In this document: positions 31,241 to 43,705 of the stretch, piece after piece
How the letters are laid out: each line of letters begins with the position of its first letter
Position numbering within the stretch: the first letter of the stretch is position 1
Assembly: GCF_030272615.1 (NCBI RefSeq)
Contig: NC_081405.1
Coordinates: forward strand, 27,296,272-27,360,271
Origin: Cryptomeria japonica
Lineage: Eukaryota > Streptophyta > Pinopsida > Cupressales > Cupressaceae
DNA length: 64,000 nucleotides
Reading direction: 5' to 3'
Translations under genes and position numbers: made by a program
Notes under the pieces: generated by a model
The model's input: the letters and a program-made list of their open reading frames with translations, nothing else
Told to the model about the DNA's origin: nothing
Database searches by the model: none

Positions 31241-32722
31241 TTTTGTCATATTGGCATAACCAATGGAGATGATAATGTATCGGTAAAGGATTGTTGTTGA
31301 TGATATAATTATGATATGATTCTTAATGATCAGTTATTTGTGTTGTCATTGATGGCAACCATGTTTTTTTATGTTTGGTATATCATCTAAGTTATCTAAG
31401 CCTAATCGGTAATGGCATGTTTGCTAAGTTGATAGTGAACCGATAAGTAGGAACAGTGAAGGAGATGGTTGTGGTAGAGATCCATGTTGAGTTCGGCATT
31501 GCGGTTTGGAATGTATGCTTATGACATTGTAACGAGTCTATGACTGGAACTGCATCATGTTTGGAGAACTGAAAGTCATGTTTGTAATTGACTATTGTAT
31601 ATGCAGCTAGGGTTTGAGAACCGGTAACAAGATCTTTGTTGGTGATGTTTTATGGTTTGGTGGTGAATCTTATCATGTCCATTACTTAGTGATGACATGT
31701 CAGAAAATGTGAGTGATGATAAGATTGCATTTAAGCGCGTACAAGGATTGAATTTCTTGGGAATCAGCAAAGTGCTTAGCAAAATGTGTTAAGGGTTTGA
31801 CAACTTATCAGATCGATGTGTGGTGATGTGTTATGATCATTCAACGACTGTAATTGTCTTGAAATTTGTTGCAATGATTCATATGATGATCTGTAATGAT
31901 TTATAATGATCTAATATGATCTACGATGTAAATTCAATGAATTTTGAATGTTGTTAGGGTTTTGTAACCAACCTAGTTGATAAGTGTATTTAGGTCGAGT
32001 TTGAGAAGGTTTAGTGTGTCGGTGATTAGAAAAGGAGAGTGTGTTGAACCAGATTGAGATGTCTGCATGTGTGAAGTAGATTGGAGCTGAAATGGATTTG
32101 TAATCAGAGAGTGCATTGATCAGATCATTTATTTGTTGTTTCCTAACAGTTGCAGCAGTATTAAAATCCCTTAACCGGGTAGGTCCTAATAGGCCTGATC
32201 TTGTAAATCCCTTAACTAGGTGGCTCGTTAATTTGTGTTTAAATCCTTTAGCAAGGTTACTCCTAATAGGGTATAGCTCCTAATAGAGTTGAGGTTAAAA
32301 TCCCTTCACCAGGTGATTCCTAACAGGGTCTTCTCTTAATCGAGCATTATTGTAAAGCTCCTAACCGGGCTAGGCCTTTAACAGGGCACATTCAAAAGAG
32401 TGCAAATATTTTGTGGGTATCAATTCCCACCATGGTTTTTCCCATTTGGGTTTCCATGTGAAAAAACTTTATGTTCATGTTGTGGATGGATTGTTGAGTT
32501 ATTCATTTGACGTCTCTACTATATTTTCTTAATGATGAACACTTAAGTAGCCACCGATAATATTTTAGTATATCTTATTTGAAGACTATTTGATATGCTA
32601 CCGGTACTGGTTATGAACTGTTTTGTGAAGTATTTTGCAGATTGGTGAAAGATTACAGTTTATTGGTATCACTGATTCACCGCCCCCCCCCTCTCAATGT
32701 TAATTGGATCCTCACAATAACA
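31241..32722 (+). repeat. Copia A 3' LTR
   Basis: 1482 bp matching 2784-4268. It starts TTTTGTCATATTGGC and ends CACAATAACA. The CCGGGT-type motifs recur at about 32160-32400, and a C tract sits at about 32683-32692. Target copy ctttc follows at 32723-32727. Confidence 0.92.
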
Positions 32723-32727
32723 CTTTC

Positions 32728-33900
32728 TTTTTACTTTTCCTTGATCTAATGTTGCCATTAAATACTAGTGGATTTTGTTTTAGGTTCTACTGCATTGAGA
32801 TATAAGGCAATAACATGATCGTTGTGAAAGGTATCTATCTCAATGGGTCCATTGTCTTCCCAGTCAATAAGTTCTTGGTGGATTAAGGGTAAAGGATCAA
32901 CAGGTTGACTAGCATCAAAGACATTGAGGGTCATGACAAAATTGTCAGCGGTTTGGGTGATTTCTCCCAAGGTTGGGATATTACTCTCCTCGTCATATAC
33001 TCTCCCGATCTCTCTTTGATTGTCCTCAATGAAGTTAGAATTGATAAGTTGTGACTCTAATTCAAACAATATGTATTATGACATTTGTCCCTCATGCGAA
33101 TGAATTATATCGACATCAACATCTTTTGTATAGCAAGATTCTTCGAAATATTTTTTAGAGCATGTGTCCCACTCCCACTCATTAGAGTCGGTGTCACTAG
33201 AGGCTCACAATTTCAGAATTTTCTCATAGATGTTATGAGTAGCTTCCTCTTTCTTTTTAGCAAGTTCTTCTCATCTTCTTTCTTCTACTTCTTCTTGCTA
33301 CTTGCGCACTTCTTGTTGTTGTTGTTGTTTGCGAGTGGCTTCTTCTTCCCTATTAATAGCAAGCTCTTCTTGTTTTCACTCATTTCCCTCTGCTTGTCAT
33401 TTGTGTGCTACTTCTTCTTCTTGTTGCTCTAGATTGTGTTAGCCAAAACCTAATCTTGATTTGTCTTTGGTGTGTTGAAAATGAGGTTGTATGGGTTCGA
33501 GGATACCTTCTTGTCTTTTGCCTATAGGACCACTGACTTTATACCCCATTTTCTTCATGATATCATATCCTTTTCCATACTGATCAATTGGTATATGGAC
33601 ATTATTGACCTCTTGTTGGGATTCTTGTTCATCCTTGTATAACCATTGTAGTACATCTTTATCTTTCGTCTCCTCAAACAAATTGTCGACCTTGACAAAG
33701 GATCCATCAAAGATTTTAAGGGTTTTTGGCAGGGGTTGTTGTTTTGAAGTTGATGGTTTACCATAAGACCTAGGAGAGAGTGATAAATCTTGTAAAGAAT
33801 ATTCTCCCATTCCATTGTCATGCAGTTGTAACTTTTTCTCAAAACTTGTCAAAGTTATTGTGAACAAGTTCTCCTTAGGTGATGCTTTAGGAGACAAAAA
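32728..33900 (-). pseudogene. T1 pol linker with G-patch
   Basis: The minus strand at 33439-33897 encodes ITLTSFEKKLQLHDNGMGEY, LPKTLKIFDGSFVKVDNLFE and then a G-patch: GKGYDIMKKMGYKVSGPIGK, RQEGILEPI, DKSRLGFG. This is glycine-spaced as in RNA-binding G-patch proteins. Then, nearer RT, comes ESQLINSNFIEDNQREIGRV with VDPLPLIHQELIDWEDNGPI (32758-33069). The 33085-33430 stretch between is low-complexity TTC/TTG repeats, reading as Glu/Lys/Arg/Gln-rich coil on the minus strand. It continues into RT at 2778 once Copia A is removed. Confidence 0.8.
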
Positions 33901-34786
33901 CTCTCTGTTGTAGGAATTGTTACATCCTGAGTTGGTCTCAGATTAGTACAATGTTGAAAGGGATTTGAATATGCTAAAATAGTGATCTCTTATCCATCAT
34001 AGGGGAATTTTACACATTGCTAATATATTTAAGGAACTACTACATATCATGGATCCAAGGCCTGCCTAGGAGTATGTTGTACGATAAATTTAGGTCTAAC
34101 ACTTAACAAATTGTGTCCCTCTGTACTGGTCCTATTCTGAGAGGTAATATCACCATTCCTTTAGAAGACTTCTCCTCTTCGTCATACGCTTTTATGGTGA
34201 TCTTATTCCTAGGATCCACTGCTTCTTTAAAAAAGCCTAAGGCATGAACTAGACTTAATGCACAAATATTCAAGTCGGCTCCTCCATCTATGAGGACACG
34301 TTTAACGCGTGTTTTGTGGATAAGTACTTCAATATGCAACGAAGCATTATGAGGATGTTGCAAGGACATGTCATCATTTTTTGTGGAGGATAAGAATGAG
34401 GTGTTGTTATATGTCCTACCATGGCTTGGAATTGGTCAGCATCCAAATCTTTAGAGACAATGGTCTCTACTAAATCCTCTTTGTGCGTTGGTGAAAGTTT
34501 AAAAAGCTCTAGTATTGATATTTGTGTAGGGGTCTTTTGCATTTTCTCTACTAGGTTATATTGTCTATAAGTAGATGTTGTGTTAGTTATCAGACCCAAA
34601 AATGTTACTTTAGCTTTGCTTTTGTTGATAGCATGTGCTAGTTCTAATTGTGCTTTTTCTTTAACAATGATGACTTTAACCACATTGTAATATGCATGAG
34701 CATAGTTAAATTTTTCTTTCCCTTTTCTATCACGTGTGTTTAATGGTTCACCCTTCTCATAGTTTGGCAGTGGAGTTTTGAATGTC
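33901..34786 (-). pseudogene. T1 aspartic protease and gag-pro junction
   Basis: 34103-34369 gives HIEVLIHKTRVKRVLIDGGA with DLNICALSLVHALGFF, then NKITIKAYDEEEKSSKGMVI: active-site D-G-G as in G2. Upstream (34288-34824) is KAKVTFLGLITNT, TPTQISILELFKLSPTHKED and DADQFQAMVGHI, homologous to G2 VDQFQAMVGYL. The two parts lie in different frames, showing a frameshift. The later protease block towards 33901 is broken by stops. Confidence 0.82.
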
Positions 34787-34791
34787 ATGTA

Positions 34792-36309
34792 TGTTGGCAT
34801 ATGAGCAGAATATGTTGACATCATGATATTGTGTTGTCATTGATGTCAATATGCTAGAAGAGAGAACCGGTAATATGCTGAAGAGTGAACTGGTAATATG
34901 ATGAAGAGTGAATAGGTTTATTGAAGTTAAGCAACTGGAAAAGTGAACCAGTATATGTGCAAAAGGTGAAGCGGTACATTTGTCCAAGTGAACCGGTATA
35001 TGGAATGTTTTCTATCAAGGTTTAATATGGTATGACTCCCGGTTGGTAGTCTCAGCTTCAGGGTTTTCGGTTGAAGTGTTTTGAGCCTGTGTGATTCAAT
35101 TGATGGCATTGTGTGATGAGTTAACATTGTAATGGAGATCAGATCGTGTTGCCACATCAGCCTCGTGCACATGAAGGATCTTGCATGAAGGAGATTGATC
35201 CTATCTACCTCAGGAATGTGCGAAGTCTCTGCAAACGGTGGAGAACACATGATGGGTTATCACCTCCAAGAAGTGGTGAAAAATGAACGATGGAGAATGT
35301 CTTGAGATCTGTCCAAGACCGTTGTATTCAAATGCAAAGTGTTCAATGGTCAGGATTGAACCAACTGAATTGCTCAACCTAAATGTTTAGGGTTTAGGGT
35401 TTATGTTACCGACCTATCTGTTTCCTATAAGGTCGATGTTGTGTTTCATGTTGAAGTTGTTGGCAAATATTGTGTGTGTATCTAAGTGCAAAGATACGTG
35501 ATTCTTGCCAGACCAGATAAGAGGGTTGATACCTGCAGAGTGTGTATGCAAAAGAAAGGAACTAAAGCGGGTCTGCATTGGCATTGAGTGCTATTACTAA
35601 ATCATTGTAATACTTGTTGATCTCTAATCACTTCAATAGTTGGAAAATCCCTTAACAGGGTAGCTTTAACCAGCTTGTTGTAAATCCTTTAACAGGGTGA
35701 CTCAAAGCCATTGAGTTCATAAAATCCACTAACAAGGTAACCTTTAACAAGGTTTAACCCTTAACCGGGTATTCTAGCCATCCCTTAACCGGGTGATCCC
35801 TACCAGAATCAGTTCCTAACAGAACCTGTTGTAATAGTCTTTAACCGGACTAGGATTCTAACAGAGCGGACTTCTAAAGAGTTCAAAAATAGCTTGTGGG
35901 TATTCATTCCCACCGTGGTTTTTCTTAGTTGGGTTTCCACGTGAAAAGTATGTGTGTCATATGTGATGTCTTTTTCTTGTGATGCTTTGTTGATTTCTGT
36001 CAAAAGGTGAATCATGTTGATCTAGCAAGTTATTATATTTCTGATGATAGATTGCCTATTTATGCACAAGGATAATGTGGAAATGAGGGTGTAGGTTGTG
36101 TGGTAAGATAAGTGTTTCTGGTTTATATCTTTCACACTCTCATTGTGCTTAACCGGTAGTAATTTGGTTTATGACCGATGTTAGTGATTGCCAGTCAAGT
36201 TCATTGTTTGTAGTCAAACCGGTTTAGGAAAAGTTTTTGTACTTGTACTGATTCACCCCCCCCCCTCTCAGTACCAGTTTGGTACTCACTATTCATCATT
36301 GTGTTATCA
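34792..36309 (+). repeat. Copia B 5' LTR
   Basis: 1518 bp. ACCGGT occurs repeatedly (for example near 34866, 34994, 36147 and 36220). A cluster of TTAACCGGGT / CTAACAGGGT motifs lies at 35640-35860, like that in Copia A LTRs. A C run precedes CTCTCAGTACC near the end. The sequence pairs with 40716-42243. Confidence 0.92.
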
Positions 36310-36311
36310 AT

Positions 36312-36323
36312 TGATATCAGAGC
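36312..36323 (+). promoter_or_regulatory. Copia B primer-binding site
   Basis: TGATATCAGAGC lies two bases after the LTR end, one mismatch from the initiator-Met site TGGTATCAGAGC that is intact in Copia C. Confidence 0.85.
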
Positions 36324-36380
36324 TTCCTCCAAGTCCTCTGTGTTGTAAGCTTAACCGCTTGAGGGAAAGATCCTATTGTA

Positions 36381-37130
36381 ATGATGAAGAGGGAAGGTCC
36401 AAAGTTCAACAGAGAGAACTTTAAAATATGGAAGGACAGAATGAAGATATACATTAGAAGCATGGGTGCTCAACATTGGAGCTATGTTGAGAATGTTTAT
36501 GTTATCCCTACCAGTACTCTCACCGATGACCAAAAGAGAGAGATTCAGGAGAATGGGCAAGTCATGGAAGCCCTAATTAGTAGTTTATCTAACATTGAGT
36601 TTATTGATGTTCAAGACAAAGATAATCCCAAAGAAGTATGGGATACTCTTGAGAATATCTATGGCGATGATGAACATGTGAAACAAGCTAAGGAAGAAAG
36701 AATTAGAGGAAAGTTTGAAGACATGCAGATGGTTGAAGGAGAGACCATTCAACAATATGGAATAAGAATCAAAACTGTTGTTGGAGATATCAAGAGTGTA
36801 GGTGGTAAAATGGAAGATTCCACTATTGTTAGCAAAGTTTTGAGATCCTTATTACTGGTCTATGCAATAAGGGTTGCTGCTATTCAGGAGTTGAGGTCAA
36901 TAGACAAGACTAAGGTGTCCCTAGACTCCATCATCACAAAGTTGACAGGCTATGAGCTAAATAGTTTTGATGACAGTGTTCAAAAGATTGAATCAGCCTT
37001 TAGAGCATCTTCTGCACCATCTAGAAAAGGCAAAGAAGCTAGTACCAGTGGTGAACCAAGACAGAGTAGAGAAATGGATGATGAGGATATCCTGATGGAA
37101 TTTGAAGCTTCTTGCCAAGAGACTTCCTAA
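36381..37130 (+). pseudogene. Copia B gag
   Basis: 249 open codons of UBN2-type copia gag: KFNRENFKIWKDRMKIYIRS, WDTLENIYGDDEHVKQAKEE, GETIQQYGIRIKTVVGDIKS, SKVLRSLLLVYAIRVAAIQE. A one-base shift near 37110 ends this frame early. The nucleocapsid continues in the pol frame, where the knuckle CFSCNRI-stop-HIVVNC has TGA at its glycine position. Gag assembles the particle; here it could make only a truncated capsid. Confidence 0.85.
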
Positions 37131-40100
37131 GGGAACCGGTAAATACAGAGGTAAGCTTCCTTTGAACTGCTTCTCTTGTAACCGGATATGACACATTGTT
37201 GTAAACTGTCCTAATGGTGATAGCAAGGACAAACCGGAAAAGTTCAAGAAGTTCAAAGGAGGAAACTGGAGAAACTATTTTGTAGTAGTTGATGAAGGTG
37301 TCACTGATGAGGAATCGAAAGATGAATAAAATGAGGATATTGTGTTTGTAGCAATCAAGGAAGATGTGTCAGACAAGAAGGCTCTTGTCTCCCGCTTTGA
37401 TAATTCCAATGAGTGGATTATTGACAGTGGTTGTTCTCACCATATGACTGGTGACCGGAGTAAGTTTCTTTCTCTGGAAGAGTATGATGGTGGTATGGTT
37501 CATTTTGGTAATGATGCACCATGTATGGTCAAAGGCAGAGGGTCCATCTCTCTGAATGGAAAGAGTAGTGCTGACAATGTGTATTGGGTGGAAGGTCTCA
37601 GACACAACCTATTGAGTGTTGCCCAGATGAATGATAGTGGACTCACTCTAGAATTCAAAAATGGAGTGTGCAAAATCAAAGGAAAAAATGGCGAACTAAT
37701 GGCCACCGGTATGCAAACCAAAGGTAACCTATTTCAACTGAATGCAAATATAAGTACATGTCTTATGGCTAAGTTTGATGATAGCTGGATATGGCATAGG
37801 AGACTTTACCATGTAAACTTTGATAACATTGTGAAGGCTAGTAAGATCAAGGCAGTTAGAGGACTGTCGATGCTGAGCAAACCAGAAAATCCTCTGTGCA
37901 AAGAGTGTCAACTAGGGAAAATGTCTTCCTCAACCTTCAAAGGTAAATCTTTCACTACAGACAATTTACTTGATCTTGTACATACTGATTTGTGTGGTCC
38001 TATGAAAACTAGGAGTGTGTAGGAAGATAGGTATTTTATGATTCTTACAGATGATTGCTCAAGAATGATGTGGGTCACATTCTTGAAGGATAAGTCTGAA
38101 GCCTTTGGAAAGTTCAAAGCTTTCAGAGCACTGGTAGAAAAGGAAAGCGGTAGAAGAATCAAATGCCTTAGAACTGATCAAGGAGGGGAATTCACTTCCG
38201 GTGAATTCAGCAAATATTGTGAAGAGAACGGCATCAAGAGGCAACTGTCTGCCCCCCAGAATCCACAGTAGAATGGCTTAGTAGAGAGGAACATCCGGAC
38301 TATGGTTGAAGCGGCTAGAACCATGTTAATCCAAGGAAAGGTTGCTCACAACTTTTGGAGAGAAGCGGTGAGCACTGCAGTCTACACAATGAACCGGGTA
38401 CTCATTAAGAAAGGAAAGGATAAGACTCCTTATGAGTACTGGACTAGTAAGACACCAGTGGTAAGCTACTTCAGAGTGTTTGGTAGTAAATGTTATATCA
38501 AGAGGAGTGAACATCAGAGAAAGTTTGATGCTAAAAGTAATGAGGGAATATTCCTAGGGTATTCCACAAAGAGAAAAGCTCTCAGATGTTTCAACAATAG
38601 GACTCAGAGAGTTGTTGAAAGCATCAATGTTAGGGTTGATGAAAATTCTGAGAAATCTGAGGAAACTGGTAGAGAGCATGCGGGAGATGAACCGGTAGTA
38701 ACCTTCTGGGAACCGATTGAAAATCAGCCCAGTACCAGTAATTGTGCTCCTACACCGGTGGATGCTGATGCTGATAAAGATGAGGATAAAGAAGAAAAGC
38801 AAGAGGAATCTGTTAAGAATATACCTAGGTATGTAAAACTCAATCATGATCCAAAGCAAATCATAGGAGACAAAGATGCAGGAATTCTTACAAGAAGAAA
38901 GGTCAGAGAAAACTCATGTATGATCTCTGAATTTGAGCCTAAATTGTTCAAAGAGGCACATAAAGATGAAGATTGGATCAAGGCAATGGAAGAGGAACTT
39001 GATCAAATAGAGAAGAATGGTACATGGTCTTTGCTACCTAGACCGAAGCATAAAAATGTCATTGGAACCAAATGGATCTTCAGAAATAAACTGAATGAGG
39101 ATGGCACAATGATAAGGAACAAAGCCAGACTAGTATGTAAAGGATATGCCCAAGAAGAAGGAGAAGACTATGGAGAAACCTTTTCTCTAGTAGCAAGATT
39201 GGAAGGAGTTCATATGCTTCTTGCATATGTAGCTTTTAAAGGATTCAAGGTATACCAAATGGATGTAAAATCTGCATTTCTAAATGGAATACTTGAAGAT
39301 GAGGTGTATATACAGCAACCAGATGGGTTTGCCCTATCAAAATACAGTGACATGGTGTGTAGGCTACATAAAGCCTTGTATGGTCTGAAGCAGGCACCTA
39401 GAGCATGGTATGAACACTTGCACTCCCATCTTGTGAAGATTGGATTTGAAAGAACAAGTGAAGATAGCAATATCTACTTGAAATCGGAAGGAGATCAGAT
39501 TCTGATCTGTGAAGTATTTGTTGATGATATAATCTTTGGTGGAGATGACAAGATGAGCCATGACTTTGCAGATGAGATGAAAAAGGAGTTTGAGATGTCA
39601 CTCATAGGGGAGATTAAGTTCTTCATTGGACTACAGATTCAGCAAATGAAAGATGGAATCTTTATTACTCAGTCCAAGTATGTCAAAGAGGTGTTGAAGA
39701 CCTTTGGCATGGAAGACAACAAACCGGTTGGTACATCAATGGTGACTGGTTGTAAACTATCAAAAGAGGATGACTCAGCATTGGTAAATGAGAAGGAATA
39801 CCAATCAATGATTGGTAAGTTGCATTATGTAGTGCATAGCAGACCAGACATTGCACATGTAGTGGGTATTACCGCTCGGTTTCAGCAAAGCCCAAGAGAA
39901 TCCCACTTGGTAGCAGTCAAGCGGATTCTTAGATATCTAAAGGGAACTATTGACTATGGATTATGGTATCCATATAATGATGATTTCAACCTGAAAGTGT
40001 TCACAGATGCTAACTGGGCTGGTAATGTGGATGACCAGAAGAGCACAACCGGTGGTGCATTCTTTCTCGGTGGTAGACTAGTCTCATGGATGAGTAAAAA

Positions 40101-40470
40101 GCAGAGTTGTATCTCTTAGTCTATAGTAGAAGCAGGGTATGTTGCAGCTTTTATGAACTGCACCCAGACTATTTGGATGAAGCATGTATTGAATGGATTC
40201 AAAGTTCTTGTATCTGAACCAGTAAGTATATTTTGTGACAATACAAGTGCAATTAACATTTCCAAGAATCCAGTTTTACATGCTAGAACCAAGCACTTTG
40301 AACTCAAGTATCATTTCTTGAGGGAAAAGGTTTAGAACAAAGAGGTGGTATTGGAACATGTTTCCAGTAAGGAGCAGTTAGTAGACATATTCACCAAGCC
40401 TCTACCAAAGGCTACTTTTACCTATCTGAGAGGTGAATTAGGGGTGCTGCCCCTTCAAGAGGTAATCTAA
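37131..40470 (+). pseudogene. Copia B pol: protease, integrase, RT, RNase H
   Basis: One frame throughout. Order: knuckle (37168), protease active site WIIDSGCSHHMTGDRSKF (37414 on), GAG-pre-integrase WHRRLYHVNF, integrase HTDLCGPM...TDDCSRMMWVTF...LRTDQGGEFTS, RT with [31 protein letters not shown] and FVDDIIFGG, then RNase [22 protein letters not shown] and ADIFTKPLPK. Stops lie at 37189, 37327, 38020, 38269, 40117 and 40333. Four of these are TAG where relatives have CAG. An acidic linker ([17 protein letters not shown]) joins integrase to RT. It ends at TAA 40468-40470. Confidence 0.9.
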
Positions 40471-40715
40471 AGGTTTGTGCTCCACATCAGTCAGATCTTA
40501 CTTTGCTATATCTTTTCAGGATTGATGTGTTGAAGGATGCTACTCCTCAGGGGGAGCAGCATAATGGAACAAGGAAGCTTGTGCCTCCACTTTGGCATTG
40601 TTGTCAAAGGGGGAGAAGATGTGAAGCAGAGAAGATATCTATAGTATTAAGGAGAAGATGTGATGCAGAAAGAGAGATGTCTTTGTATATTGCCATCAAT
40701 GCCAAAGGGGGAGAT
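40471..40715 (+). other. Copia B 3' non-coding region with three G-rich tracts
   Basis: Tracts cctcagggggagcagc (about 40546), gtcaaagggggagaag (about 40604) and gccaaagggggagat (about 40701) occur, the last directly before the LTR. Confidence 0.78.
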
Positions 40716-42243
40716 TGTTGGCATATGTGCAAAATATGTTGACATGATGATATTGTGTTGTCATTGATGTCAATATGCTGGAAGAGAGAACCGGTAATAT
40801 GCTGAAGAGTGAATTGGTAATATGATGAAGAGTGAACAGGTTTATTGAAGTTAAGCAATTGGCAAAGTGAACCGGTATAATGTTGAGAACCGGTATATGT
40901 GCAAAAGGTGAAGCGGTACGTTTGTCCAAGTGAACCGGTATATGGAATGTTTTCTATCAAGGTTTAATATGGTATGACTACCGGTTGGTAGTCTCAGCTT
41001 CAGGGTTTCTGGTTGAAGTGTTTCGAGCCTGTGTGATTCAACCAATGACATTGTGTGATGAGTTAGCATTGTAATGGAGATCAGATCATGTTGCCACATC
41101 ATCCTCATGCACGTGAAGGATCTTGCATGAAGGAGATTGATCCTATCTACCTCCAGAATGTGTGAAGTCTCTGCAAACGGTGGAGAATGCATGATGGGTT
41201 ATCACCTCCAAGAAGCGATGAAGAACGAACGACAAAGAATGTATTGAGATTTGTTCAAGACCGTTGTATTCAAATGCAAAGTGTTCAATGGTCAGGATTG
41301 AACCGACTGAATTTCTCAACCTAAATGTTTAGGGTTTAGGGTTTATGTTACCGACCTATCTATTTCCTATAAGGTCGATGTTGTGTTTCATGTTGAAGTT
41401 GTTAGCAAATGTTGGGTGTGTATCTAAGTGCAAAGATACATGATTCTTGCCAGACCAAATAAGAGGGTTGATACCTGCAGATTAAGTATGCAGAAGAAAG
41501 GAACTAAAGCGGGTCTGCATTGGCATTGAGTATTATTACCAGATCATTGTAATACCTTTTAATCTCTAATCACTTCAACAGTTGGAAAATCCCGTAACAG
41601 GGTATCTTTAACCAGCTTGATGTAAATCCTTTAATAGGGTGACTCAAAGCCATTGAGTTCATAAAATCCTTTAACAAGGTAACCTTTAATAGGGTTTAAC
41701 CCTTAACCGGGTATTCTAGCCATCCCTTAACCGGGTGATCCCTAACAGGATCAGTTCCTAACAGAACCTGTTGTAACAGTCTTTAACTGGACTAGGCTTC
41801 TAACAGAGCGGACTTCTAAAGAGTTCAAAAATAGCTTGTGGGTATTCATCCCCACCGTGGTTTTTCTTAGTTGGGTTTCCACGTGAAAAATATGTGTGTC
41901 ATATGTGATGTCTTTTTCATGTGATGCTTTGTTAATGTCTTTTTCATGTGATGTTGATCTAGCAAGTTATTATATTTCTGATGATAGATTGTTTGTTTAT
42001 GCACAAGGATAATGTGGAAATGAGGGTGTAGGTTGTGTGGTAAGATAAGTGTTTCTGGTTTATATCTTTCACAGTCTCATTGTGCTTAACCGACAGTAAT
42101 TTGGTTTATGACTGGTGTTAGTGATTGTGAGTCAAGTTCAATGTTTGCAGTCAAACCGGTTCAGGAAAAGTTTTTGTACCTGTACTAATTCACCCCCCCT
42201 CTCAGTACCGGTTTGGTACTCACTGTTCATCATTGTGTTATCA
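40716..42243 (+). repeat. Copia B 3' LTR
   Basis: 1528 bp matching 34792-36309. It has small indels, including gaaccggtataatgtt near 40868 and a short duplication of gtctttttcatgtgatg near 41940. Confidence 0.92.
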
Positions 42244-42248
42244 GTGTA

Positions 42249-43705
42249 TGATTCATTTGTCCTATGTCAATCCACTGTTATGACCTCATTATCAATTATG
42301 TCTTGAATGACGTGTTTGAGTCTTTGACAATCATTTGTTTGATGTCCTTTGCTTTGATGATAATCACAAAAATGATTGTCATTCCACCACGATGGTTTCA
42401 ATTTAGGTTCAAAGTCTCTTATTTATGGCAATGTGATCAGTTTGTTTGCAATAAGTGTCTTCAATGTCGATTGTAATGGTTCACCAATGTTGGTAGATTT
42501 CCTATTAAAGTTAGGAAAAGATGGTTTTGGTTTGTTGTTATCTTGGTTAACCACTGGTGTGCAACTTGATAGATTGAATATGGGTTGCTTTGGTTACAAA
42601 TTATTTGCATCTACCACTCCATCATTGACAATGTTTCTATTTATGGTCCAAAATTTGGGTTTATCATTATTATGATTGCTATTGTTGTTGATATTGTTAA
42701 AAGAATTATTTCTTTCTTTGTAAAGTTTTAATTCTCCCTTTTTTACCAATAGCCTCTTCTATCTTGATTCCATTTTCAACCATTTTATTGAAATTGGGAG
42801 GCCATTGTAATTTTAACCTATAGCTCATTTTGCTTGTGAGATTGTCAATGAAAATATCCATTTTTTTGTTATTTGGCACATGTCTAGAATATCTGGCAAA
42901 CAAATGTCTCCATATTTGTAAGAAAGTCATAAAAGGTTCTCCATTTTTTTGTTTCATGTTGTACAAGTCAAGCATGGTAATCTCATGTTGTATGTTATAG
43001 GAGTATTGTGATATGAATTTATTCACCAGTTCTTCAAATGATCTAATTCATGGTGGTAGTTTTGAGAACCACTCCATAGATTGTCCACTTGACTTCTTGG
43101 GAATAAACACATGAGATTATATGTTTCATTATGCGCAAACTCCATGCTCATGGTGCAAAATTCTCTGATATGATCTTGGGAATCTATTTTGTCATCATAT
43201 TTACCATGCTTTGGGATCTTGCAATTTTGATGAAAAGGCACCATGTTCAAACTCCTATCAAAAGGGTATGGACAAATGTCTTCCAATGAATACCTTTTGA
43301 CAATTCCTCTTTGGATATCTTGTATTTGCTATTGGAGTGCTTGCATTTGTTGGGTAAGTTCCAAAAGAGGATTGTCAACATTATTTATTGTTTCATGTTG
43401 GTTTCTTTCCGTATCATTGGCTTCATTACGAGTGCGATTTAGTGTATCCTCAGGTCGATCGTTAGTATTGCGAGTATTACTTGATTCTGCATTTTGTCTT
43501 AAGCTTGTTATGTCAAAGTTTTGAGGTAGTTTAGCACTTGAATCAACTAGCATCAAGAAATATTTCTCCTTTTCGGTTTCTAATATCTTTTCCATAAATT
43601 TCCCAAATTTGGGATCTTGTTGTATTTCTCTAAGTATTTATCAGTCATTTCCTCTTCCTCCTCTTCATGTCCGAATTGATGAAACAAAGGATTCTCCTCT
43701 GCCAT
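42249..43705 (-). pseudogene. T1 gag
   Basis: The likely start is the ATG at complement 43703-43705 (MAEENPLFHQFGHEEEEEEM). Minus-strand blocks follow: KLPQNFDITSLRQN, MEDICPYPFDRSLNMVPFHQ, KYDDKIDSQDHIREFCTMSM, then the assembly domain ISQYSYNIQHEITMLDLYNM with KMDIFIDNLTSKMSYRLKLQ. Next is a knuckle FCDYHQSKGHQTNDC with intact C-X2-H-X4-H-X4-C order. Stops and shifts separate the blocks. It rejoins 34786 on the other side of Copia B. G2 gag is a close relative. Confidence 0.82.

Larger units (their letters stand above)
2784..32722 (+). mobile_element. Copia A: internally deleted Ty1/copia (sirevirus-like) element, host of the nested stack
   Basis: Two LTRs of 1485 and 1482 bp flank the element. 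The 5-bp target duplication ctttc is perfect at 2779-2783 and 32723-32727. The target is T1, between its G-patch/linker and RT. Original internal sequence is 4269-6020 plus 29025-31240: a gag lacking its N-terminal domain, and RT/RNase H. Protease and integrase are absent. The middle is occupied by the TRIM-like element and everything inside it. Three G-rich tracts precede the 3' LTR, as in Copia B and C. Confidence 0.9.
34792..42243 (+). mobile_element. Copia B: full-length Ty1/copia (sirevirus-like) element in T1 gag
   Basis: LTRs of 1518 and 1528 bp start TGTTGGCATATG and end TGTGTTATCA. Flanking target copies are atgta (34787-34791) and gtgta (42244-42248), one mismatch. It carries gag, protease, integrase, RT and RNase H in order and is the most complete copia here, with one frameshift and about six stops in gag-pol. 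T1 gag sequence continues on both sides. Confidence 0.9.
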
